Positions 55,500-64,000 of a stretch of 64,000 bases of DNA are shown one piece after another. The stretch is from Neoarius graeffei. Its lineage: Eukaryota > Chordata > Actinopteri > Siluriformes > Ariidae. Position 1 is the first letter of the stretch. Each line of letters starts with the position of its first letter. The stretch is from NCBI RefSeq assembly GCF_027579695.1, contig NC_083582.1, positions 5,710,378-5,774,377 of the forward strand, in the 5' to 3' direction. Under the pieces are notes generated by a model that was given only the letters and a program-made list of their open reading frames with translations, had not been told where the DNA came from and made no database searches. The position numbers and the translations under genes are program-made.

Positions 55500-56020
55500 A
55501 ATTCCATGTTGTGCTGTTAGAGGAAAATAATCAGCAACAGGGTGGCGTAATAAAGCAGTTTATTTTCCTATAACAGTGCATCCCAAAGTGTTTTCTTCCT
55601 CTTATACTACAGCAATTTGCTAACTAATTTGTAATTTTTTTTATCCATTTCGAGTGACTTTTCATGTTGTGGAACATCTGCGAAACAAGTTACATTACAT
55701 GTATAATGTACACTTACATTATAGCAGCTATAAACAGCCATTCCTTCACTGTTCTCTCAGCTTGTTATGTTACTGAAAAAATGCAAAGCGTAAACTCCTC
55801 CGTCCTGAAAATGTCAGAAAACTTAGTTACAGTTTTACCCAAAGCACTGACGCTGGAGACTCCTTCCAGAAATGTTCCAGAAATGTACACACTTTTTTAT
55901 CTGTTTATTTCTCGCACCCATGATGTAACATTTCTTGGATGAGTTATTAATTATTACAAAAAAGATAACGTACTAGAAAGAACACATTAATACAAACCCA
56001 TGATTTGCAGAACCACTATA
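55500..56020 (+). repeat. Unnamed interspersed repeat, copy 3 of 3
   Basis: The longest match to the copy at 26435: tgtgctgttag, gtgttttcttcctcttat, attatagcagct, gacgctggagactccttcca, cattaatacaaac and gatttgcag. Function unknown. Confidence 0.5.
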
Positions 56021-56640
56021 ACTCCTAGACAATCACGTTCAAGATTATAATTTTTATTTAAAATAACGCAAACTTGTGACACATCATGGGCTCAAGTGAT
56101 TAAGGAAGCAGTCAGTATTGCTTTCGGTCTGTTAGATGTGACCTTAATCCAAGAATTTGCAAGGAATTTGCTCATTTTTTCATTTCTTTCCAGTCTTGTG
56201 CCATAAATATTTGCACCTGCTCCTGTCAAAGGTTCTGCCTGCATACCCTTAAAGTGACACGCTTCCCAAAAACAGTTTACGCCCAAGCCTCACTATTATT
56301 CCAGTGTTTCACATGTGGAAGCTGTAAAATTGTACCCAAGACCTCCGGCTGTAATCATAAACACTTTCTTGTGTCACCCATTTTGAGTCCTCATGGCTTC
56401 TCGGGGAGTTTTTTTTTTTCTCATAGCTTGATCTACATTTCTTGTTCGATAAAATGGCTTAACATGTTACCTGTTACTACTTCCTGTTTACTGACACTCA
56501 ACAACCCCCCCCCCCCCACACACACACACTGTAGTAATATATAGATTTAGGCACTGCCTAAAAGCGGAGCGCCCAACTGTTTTGGGGTTGTAGAATTTTC
56601 TTATATCATAGCCAGTCTCTTTTGTTTTATTTCTTTACTG
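56021..56640. other. Unassigned DNA
   Basis: It contains a C-rich then CA run at about 56505-56530. No exon was recognised. Confidence 0.4.
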
Positions 56641-57127
56641 GCTAGCACCGGCTACTAGGCGGTGTGTATGACTGGTAATTACTAACACTGGCCACTAGGC
56701 GGTGTGTATGACTGGTAATTACTAACACTGACCACTAGGCAGTGTGTATGACTGGTAATTACTAACACTGACCACTAGGCGGTGTGTATGACTGGTAATT
56801 ACTAACCCTGACCACTAGGCGGTGTGTGTGTATGACTGGTAATTACTAACACTGGCCACGAGGCGGTGTGTATGACTGGTAATTACTAACCCTGACCACT
56901 AGGCGGTGTGTGTGTATGACTGGTAATCACGAACACTGGCCACTAGGTGGTGTGTATGACTGGTAATTACTAACACTGACCACTAGGCGGTGTGTATGAC
57001 CGGTAATTACTAACACTGGCCACTAGGCGGTGTGTGTGTGTGTATGACTGGTAATTACTAACACTGGCCACGAGGTGGTGTGTATGACTGGTAATTACTA
57101 ACACTGACCACTAGGCGGTGTGTATGA
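56641..57127. repeat. Minisatellite, 40-bp unit with CTCF-like and homeodomain-like motifs
   Basis: About 12 units of tgactggtaattactaacac plus tgaccactaggcggtgtgta, some with extra gt pairs. Each unit contains taatta and ccactaggcggtg. Confidence 0.95.
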
Positions 57128-57304
57128 GTGGTCGTACACGGACACGGACAAACCACAAAAAATCGACTCGATGGGTTTACCATTTTTCTTAGGTATGGTG
57201 AGGCCCGCGCGGGAGCTCCGCTATGATTGACAGCCTGTACATAGCTAACATCCTTCAAAAGCTCTGAAAAACTAAGAAAATTTCAAACTCTTAGAAATAA
57301 ATTT

Positions 57305-57681
57305 GGGCGGCACGGTGGTGTAGTGGTTAGCGCTGTCGCCTCACAGCAAGAAGGTCCGGGTTCAAGCCCCGTGGCCGGCGAGGGCCTTTCTGTGCGGAGT
57401 TTGCATGTTCTCCCCGTGTCCGCGTGGGTTTCCTCCGGGTGCTCCGGTTTCCCCCACAGTCCAAAGACATGCAGGTTAGGGTAACTGGTGACTCTAAATT
57501 GAGCGTAGGTGTGAATGTGAGTGTGAATGGTTGTCTGTGTCTATGTGTCAGCCCTGTGATGACCTGGCGACTTGTCCAGGGTGTACCCCGCCTTTCGCCC
57601 GTAGTCAGCTGGGATAGGCTCCAGCTTGCCTGCGACCCTGCAGAACAGGATAAAGCGGCTAGAGATAATGAGATGAGATGT
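57305..57681 (+). mobile_element. Full-length V-SINE
   Basis: It runs from ggcggcacggtggtgtagtg through B-box ggttcaagccc and the central block to gagataatgagatgagatg. No convincing target-site duplication. It lies about 180 bp past the minisatellite. Confidence 0.93.
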
Positions 57682-58340
57682 TTCTCAAGTGGTTTTGTTA
57701 TGGTTGCCATGGCAACGTAAAAGACTTCTCGACTGTCCAAAGCACTCTGGCTAAACTACACTGTTCCTATATGTGGCATTGGTGGATGTGGATGTGTGAG
57801 GTTCTGTACGGTTTTGACCTCAGCCTAGTATGTAGCTGCATTTAATGTATTTATTAACATTTATTACAGCTCAAACACTGTGTTAGTTGGCACTTGTTCA
57901 GTGTGTGTGGGTGTGATGTGATGCGAGTGTTTTGTGAAAGGGGCTTTACTTTCTGACAGTTTCCCCCCAGTCATGGCCTTTTAAAAGCTTTTACATGCAG
58001 ACATTTCTCACATTTTATCCCTCATCCACCTTTCTCATTTACTCTGTCAGCAACTTGGCTTAGGTATGCAATCTTTCATCCCACACACACACACACACAC
58101 ACACACTGACAGCTCATCTCTATTACTCTCTTATTAACATAAGACAGGCCTTTATCAGCCGACTGAGTTGGATCTGACTGGGGATTCTGGGTAATGTCTC
58201 TCTCCTCTCGGTCATTTCTCTCTGTTTGTTTTCTCTGAAGGTTTTGCTGAAGAGTGTTTCACAGTTTTATACAGCACTTTACATCATTATCCAGCACTAC
58301 ACAGCATTATACAGGACTATATATAGAGGATATTACACAG
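57682..58340. other. Unassigned DNA
   Basis: It contains (AC)n at 58082-58106 and a cluster of tatacagcact-like words at about 58265-58325 that recurs at 60408-60475. Confidence 0.4.
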
Positions 58341-59369
58341 TTGCTCGAAGATATGAAGTTTATTTTCAAGTGGTGAATGTATATATCACGAGTGAGTGAA
58401 GTGAACGAGTGAAAATATTTTCAACACGAGAAGATACGGCGTTTATCTTCACGCCACCGTGTAATGTTCTTTATATTATACGGACACATCCACAAAAAAA
58501 ATGCACAAGTCAATCAAAAGAATTTTAATTTTGAACCGGTTCGCCATTTTGACAACGCACGTCTACCGGTAGTCAGCGGGAAAACACTGGGAGTGACATC
58601 ATCAGAGTGAAATATTGGGAATAAAAAACGTGTTCTATTCCCTTCTAGCGGGTTTCATTCATTTGGTTTGATAGCATGCAATATCGCTTATCCTACGTGT
58701 ATTACGTCACTCTACCCGATGGAGAATGAACGTTGAATATGGTTTACGATATTGCATCGTTGTCAACACAACATGACGTCACACATCGGAGCTGATGCGA
58801 ATATCCTATGAGAAAATTTTCTGCTATGCATACGCAGAAGCATTTCTTTGTTCGCCGGGAAAGAGAAAGACGCATTGAAAGGCTACCGAAAGTTCATTAG
58901 ATATTCTTCACGCATATTTGCAAGCAGTGGTGAACCGTTACTATTACAGCTGGAACTTGAGCTCAGCCAAAACTTAGCCAGACACCAAAAAAGCAACAGG
59001 GTAAAGGAATTTGTAAGGGATTAGCGGCAGGCTGCCAGGTTGCTCCGTTGTGCATCGTTGTCGATGTTGATTTTAAAGGTAACTCAGTAAATTACACAGG
59101 GAAATGAATCCTTAAGTCTGAGTGAAAAATACTGTAGTGAGTGTGCAGCGTGGAAGAAGAGTCTGGAGACACAAATCTTAGTTTCTCGGTCGTTAGCCTG
59201 TGCTACTTGCTCTCAATAACACTGGGTTGACCACTTTATTAGCGTTCGCTAACACTATTGATGAACGCTACACCGGCTGGAAGGTGACTTCACTGCTGCA
59301 CTGAAGGTGCTGTTAAGCTCGCATTGGTTTCGAGAATGCTGACATGCTGATATGAACAGAATGTGTATG

Positions 59370-59414
<45 letters not shown>

Positions 59415-59700
59415 CATATTTGCTGGTTTTTTTCATGGTCTATCAGATATATTCCATTCAGCTACCCGTCTTCGACTTGTTCAGTATCATGCTAGCTGAA
59501 TGGACTCTATCTGATAGACCACTCAACACCAGCCAATATTATTTAAATATGTCACTCAGACCTGCGATGTATTTCATATGAAAAATGCAAGTTTTTCAAC
59601 ATGAGAAGATAAACTTCATATCTTCAAGCCAACATGTGATTTTCTTTTTATTATATCGACACTTTCACAAACAAAAAGTCCCCAAATTTATCAAAACAAT
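58340..59700. mobile_element. Interspersed repeat, copy B, with terminal direct repeats
   Basis: A segment of about 105 bp at 58421-58523 (caacacgagaagatac, then catccacaaaaaaaatgca) recurs in the same orientation at 59596-59700 (caacatgagaagataa, then ctttcacaaacaaaaagtc). Between them, 58620-59565 aligns with copy A at 24222-26336. The TA at 59448-59449 is the unoccupied version of the Tc1 insertion site in copy A. No transposase or recombinase domain is readable. Its superfamily is uncertain. Confidence 0.6.
59371..59414. repeat. (TAA)n microsatellite
   Basis: About 14 TAA units, inside the repeat at the same position as the array at 24553-24592. Confidence 0.95.
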
Positions 59701-59728
59701 TCATCGAGTTCCTCATGAGTGACATAAA

Positions 59729-60296
59729 TGCCCCTTTTCCACCAAAGCAGTTCCAGGGCTGGTTCGGGGCCAGTGCTTAGTCTGGAACCGGGTTTTCTGT
59801 TTCCACTGACAAAGAACTGGCTCTGGGGCCAGAAAAACCGGTTCCAGGCTAGCACCAACTCTCTGCTGGGCCAGAGGAAAGAACCGCTTACGTCAGCGGG
59901 GGGGGCGGAGTTGTTAAGACCAACAACAATACCAAGACCGTGAAAGATCGCCATTTTTAAGCGACAAGAAGCCGCAGCTGTACAAACGCGAAGTCATTCA
60001 TTATTATTATTGTTGTTGCTGCTGTTGCTGCTGCTTCTTCCGTGTTGTTTTTGCTTCAATATTCGCGCCAAGGTTTATGCAAACGTAGCAACGTAACTGA
60101 AGTATACAGCGACGTAATGACGTATACAACGACGTAACTGATGTATACAGCGATGTAATGACGTGGCTTCCCTTAGCACCATGAGCGATGGAAAAGCAAA
60201 CTGGTTCTCAGCTGGCTCGCAAGTTGAACGAGTTGTGAACCAGCACCAGCACTGGCCCCGAACCAGCCCTGGAACTGATTTGGTGGAAAAGAGGCA
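59729..60296. mobile_element. MITE with tgccccttttccacca ends
   Basis: The left end tgccccttttccaccaaagc, then agttccagggctggttcggg, matches the inverted right end tgcctcttttccaccaaatc, then agttccagggctggttcggg. The ends extend over about 50 bp. The interior has ttattattgttgttgctgct and several acgacgtaa words (60092-60165). No transposase; probably a PIF/Harbinger or hAT derivative. Confidence 0.75.
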
Positions 60297-60623
60297 ATAG
60301 AGATTTATGTCACGGTTTTGGTTCTCCATGTCTCGGATGGAGCTCGGATGAAAAATATGAGTGGTGTATTTCCCAGTAACACACTCAAATCTATACAATA
60401 TTCACCTATACAGCACTGTCCGTCATTATACAGCACTATACATTATTATACAGACGTATACAGTGATGTACAGCACAGAGATTGTGGCTGAGAGAAACAA
60501 AGCCATTTTTCAAGGCACCATGAAGTCTCTCCACCACCCGAGATGAGGGTTTCTCCAACCACGGCCCCCTCATCCTCATTCCCTCTTCCCTCGAGTGCGG
60601 TTTACACATTAGTGCTCTGTAGT

Positions 60624-60675
<52 letters not shown>

Positions 60676-61339
60676 CTACATATTTTCCCTCTCATTGATG
60701 ATCAGTGGTGTGTTTGGTGTCTGTACATCTGGAGGTTTACTGTAGTCCATCATTAACGCTGGAATGGAGCATCTGCTGGATATTTATAGCCCAACTCTAC
60801 ACTTTACTGTTACTGTGTCATTTAGCTGTCACACACTCGCTCAGATGTGCATTTTACACATTCCCAAACATCTCTTTATCCACTTCCGCATCAGTGAATA
60901 TGAGTTCTGCACCCGGAGGAGCATTTACTGATCTGGGCATAGTTTGCTGATTAAACGTTCTGATCAGTGCATTAACACACCCTTCCCGAGATGATGTATG
61001 CTAGAGCAGGAAAAAAAAATTAAAATATGATCTTAGATGAAATACTAGAACTTCATAGATAGAAATTCAAGATATTTCAAGGGTTTTCTGAAACGTCTTG
61101 TCAAGTTAGCCTTCATGCTAACCTTAGTGGTGAAGATTTAATAATATACAAGTCTCAAAAAAAAAACCCTGTCAGTTTAGTTCATGTTAGCCACCTGGCT
61201 AGTTCTAATTATGATTTTTTTTAGTTCTATTTATGAATATTTAAGAGTTTACATTTATGAATATGATGTAAAATCCTGTCAGGTTAGCTCATGTTCGCTA
61301 GTAGGCTAGTGAAAACAGTGAAGATGATCACATTTTTAT
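60297..61339. other. Unassigned DNA
   Basis: It contains (AC)n at 60629-60674 and, from about 61085, isolated phrases of the 46-bp array (gtcaggttagctcatgtt at 61278) that show the array family extends left of the LINE insertion. Confidence 0.45.
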
Positions 61340-61352
61340 GAATATAGCATCC

Positions 61353-62176
61353 CGTCTCGTCTCGTTTTCTTCCGCTTTATCCGGGACCGGGTCGCGGAGG
61401 CAGCAGTCTAAGCATGGAAGCCCAAACTTCCCTCTCCCCAGACACCTCGGCCAGCTCCTCGGGAAGAACACCGAGGCGTTCCCAGGCCAGCCGAGAGACA
61501 TAGTCCCTCCAGCGTGTCCTGGGTCTTCCCCGGGGCCTCCTCCCGGGGGGGCATGCCTGGAACACCTCCCCAGGGAGGCGTCCAGGAGGCATCCGAAAGA
61601 GATGCCCGAGCCACCTCAGCTGATTCCTCTCGATGTGGAGGAGCAGCGGCTCTACTCCGAGCTCCTCCCGAGTGACTGTGCTTCTCACCCTATCTCTAAG
61701 GGAGCGCCCAGCCACCCTGCGAAGGAAACTCATTTCAGCCGCTTGTATCCGCGATCTTGTTCTTTCGGTCATTACCCAAAGCTCATGACCTAGGAGCTAT
61801 GTTGTCGGGGGCATTATGCCCCTGTCAGAGTTTCCCAAGGCAGACAGGTCCTAGGTGAAAGGCCAGACCAAGAGCAGTTCACCAAAACCCTTATGGAGAA
61901 ACCATTGAGGACCGTGACATTGCCCGGTATGGCGCAGCCGGGGCCCCACCCTGGAGCCAGGCCTGGGGTTGGGGCTTGTTTGCGAGCGCTTGGTGGCCGG
62001 GCCTTTGCCCATGGGGCCCGGCCGGGCTTAGCCCGAAGAGGTGACGTGGGCCCGACCTCCTGTGGGTTCACCACCCACAGAGGTAGCAGTAGGGGACTGG
62101 TGCAGTGTGGATTGGGTGGCAGTCGAAGGCAGGGGCCTCGACGACCTGATCCCTGGACACAGCGGCTAGCTGTTGG
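61353..62176. mobile_element. RTE-like LINE insertion in two inverted parts
   Basis: On the minus strand, 61353-61790 encodes a LINE C-terminus: QLRWLGHLFRMPPGRLPGEV, then RRPRGRPRTRWRDYVSRLAW and LRLLPPRPGPG. On the + strand, 61800-62176 resembles the 5' leader of the same kind of element (ccccaccctggagccaggcc, cagtcgaaggcaggggcctc). The whole is flanked by gaatatagcatcc at 61340-61352 and gaatataacatcc at 62177-62189, a 13-bp duplication with one mismatch. RTE/Rex-type membership is from memory. Confidence 0.75.
61377..61772 (-). pseudogene. LINE C-terminal open frame fragment
   Basis: 131 open codons end at a stop inside the LINE 3' end. They show the basic GRRPRGRPRTRWRD segment and the terminal PPRPGPG. 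The reverse-transcriptase and endonuclease domains are absent. This is the 3' portion of the inverted insertion, not a host gene. Confidence 0.75.
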
Positions 62177-62189
62177 GAATATAACATCC

Positions 62190-64000
62190 TTTTCAGTCAA
62201 TTCTGTCAGGTTAGCTCATGTTAGCTAGCTAGAATTCTGTCAGAAATTTTGTTGGGTTAGCTCATGTTAGCTATTTGGCTAGTGTTAAAAGCAAAGATGA
62301 TCAAAATTTATGAATATAACTTGAAACTTAGCTAGTTCATGCTAACTAGCTAAAATCCTGTCAGAAACCCTGTCAGGTTAGTTCATGCTAACTAGCTAGC
62401 TAAAATCCTGTCAAAAATCCTGTCAGGTTAGTTCATGCTAGATAGCTAAAATTGTGTCAGAAATCCTGTCAGGTTGGTTCATGCTAGCTAGCTAAAATTG
62501 TGTCAGAAATCCTGTAAGGTTAGTTCATGCTAGATAGCTAAAATCCTGTTTGAAATCCTGTCAGGTTAATTCATGCTAGCTAGCTAAAATCGTGTCAGAA
62601 ATCCTGTCAGGTTAGTTCATGCTAGATAGCTAAAATCCTCTCAGAAATCCTGTCAGGTTAGTTCATGCTAGATAGCTAAAATCCTGTCAGAAGTCCTGTC
62701 AGGTTTGTTCATGCTAGATAGCTAAAATCCTGTTTGAAATCCTGTCAGGTTAGTTCATGCTAGCTAGCTAAAATCGTGTCAGAAATCCTGTCAGGTTAGT
62801 TCATGCTAGATAGCTAAAATCCTGTTTGAAATCCTGTCAGGTTAGTTCATGCTAGATAGCTAAAATCCTGTTTGAAATCCTGTCAGGTTAATTCATGCTA
62901 GATAGTTAAAATCCTGTCAGAAATCCTGTCAGGTTAGTTCATGCTAGATAGCTAAAATTGTGTCAGAAATCCTGTCAGGTTAGTTCATGCTAGATAGCTA
63001 AAATCCTGTTTGAAATCCTGTCAGGTTAATTCATGCTAACTAGCTAAAATCCTGTCAGAAACCCTGTCAGGTTAGTTCATGCTAACTAGCTAGCTAAAAT
63101 CCTGTCAAAAATCCTGTCAGGTTAGTTCATGCTAGCTAGCTAAAATTGTGTCAGAAATCCTGTCAGGTTGGTTCATGCTAGCTAGCTAAAATTGTGTCAG
63201 AAATCCTGTAAGGTTAGTTCATGCTAGATAGCTAAAATCCTGTTTGAAATCCTGTCAGGTTAATTCATGCTAGATAGCTAAAATTGTGTCAGAAATCCTG
63301 TCAGGTTAGTTCAAGCTAGATAGTTAAAATCCTGTTTGAAATCCTGTCAGGTTAATTCATGCTAGATAGCTAAAATCCTGTCAGAAATCCTGTCAGGTTA
63401 GTTCATGCTAGATAGCTAAAATCCTGTCAGAAGTCCTGTCAGGTTTGTTCATGCTAGCTAGCTAAAATCCTGTTTGAAATCCTGTCAGGCTAGTTCATGC
63501 TAGCTAGCTAAAATCGTGTCAGAAATCCTGTCAGGTTAGTTCATGCTAGATAGCTAAAATCCTGTTTGAAATCCTGTCAGGTTAATTCATGCTAGATAGT
63601 TAAAATCCTGTCAGAAATCCTGTCAGGTTAGTTCATGCTAGATAGCTAAAATTGTGTCAGAAATCCTGTCAGGTTAGTTCATGCTAGATAGTTAAAATCC
63701 TGTCAGAAATCCTGTCAGGTTAGTTCATGCTAGATAGCTAAAATCCTGTCAGAAGTCCTGTCAGGTTAGTTCATGCTAGCTAGCTAAAATCCTATTTGAA
63801 ATCCTGTCAGGTTAATTCATGCTAGATAGCTAAAATTTTGTCAGAAATCCTGTCAGGTTAGTTCATGCTAGATAGCTAAAATTCTATTTGAAATCCTGTC
63901 AGGTTAATTCATGCTAGATAGCTAAAATCGTGTCAGAAATCCTGTCAGGTTAGTTCATGCTAGCTAGCTAAAATCTTGTTTGAAATCCTGTCAGGTTAAT
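62190..64000. repeat. 46-bp minisatellite running off the window
   Basis: Units read ttcatgctagatagctaaaa, then tcctgtcagaaatcctgtca and ggttag. Variants have gctagctagct, tgtttgaaat or attgtgtcag. After a diverged beginning, about 36 regular units fill the last 1.7 kb and continue beyond 64000. The unit holds the palindrome gctagctagc in many copies. Confidence 0.95.

Noticed and set aside
61338-62228. Open frames of 151, 131, 128 and 111 codons
   Set aside because: They lie in the RTE-like LINE insertion; the 131-codon minus-strand frame is the LINE C-terminus and the others are shadows in GC-rich sequence.

Overview
This is a vertebrate nuclear DNA window, almost certainly from a teleost fish and possibly a catfish-type genome. 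The evidence is V-SINEs of the DANA/Mermaid type, several Tc1-like elements, fish-type MITEs and non-LTR retrotransposons, many long microsatellites, and spliced exons with GT-AG borders. There is no bacterial-style gene content. About 15% of the window (roughly 10 kb) lies in ten separate long tandem arrays, and a large further part is transposons, often nested.

Host genes, all on the + strand: (1) 3180-3293 is the last coding exon of an actin-binding LIM protein (abLIM), encoding the villin headpiece and stop codon. Everything to its left is intron. (2) At about 13.77-13.97 kb there is a promoter-like segment with two inverted CCAAT boxes 32 bp apart, then a short first coding exon (13969-13987). 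Three further candidate exons (18719-18768, 23491-23535, 23628-23666) join it in one reading frame with good splice sites. I do not recognise the encoded acidic, serine-rich N-terminus. (3) 54672-54705 is another short first-exon-like segment with a strong Kozak context, a short uORF and a consensus donor. It leaves the same splice phase as exon 1 of gene 2, so it may be an alternative promoter of that gene or the start of another one.

Layout: 0-3.3 kb abLIM intron and last exon; 3.3-7.9 kb abLIM 3' UTR and a stack of DNA transposons (inverted-repeat element, nested hAT, adjacent Tc1); 7.9-13.7 kb AT-rich DNA with a MITE, a deleted mariner and a Tc1 relic carrying a V-SINE; 13.7-23.9 kb the unidentified split gene, whose introns hold two large minisatellites and a palindromised Tc1 element; 24.2-26.9 kb a repeat carrying a Tc1 element; 27-32.3 kb tandem arrays and CA/GT tracts; 34.9-36.5 kb a Tc1-like element with an open transposase; 36.9-37.6 kb a minisatellite; 38.6-40.6 kb LINE A; 40.8-44.1 kb MITE, LINE fragment, SINEs; 45.2-46.4 kb an array of YY1-like sites; 48.2-51.8 kb LINE B with two SINEs and a second open Tc1-like element inside it; 52.5-53.0 kb CATC array; 54.2-54.7 kb promoter/exon; 56.6-57.1 kb minisatellite; 57.3-60.3 kb V-SINE, direct-repeat element and MITE; 61.3-62.2 kb an RTE-type LINE insertion in inverted halves; 62.2 kb to the end a 46-bp array that runs off the window.

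I see no new enzymatic or defence system here. The most interesting content is genomic: an unrecognised multi-exon gene, arrays that could bind YY1 or form G-quadruplexes, a Tc1 element with a duplicated inverted end, two near-identical Tc1-like elements with open reading frames and intact DD34E residues, and insertions datable from target-site duplications. All family names rest on recalled motifs, not database searches.
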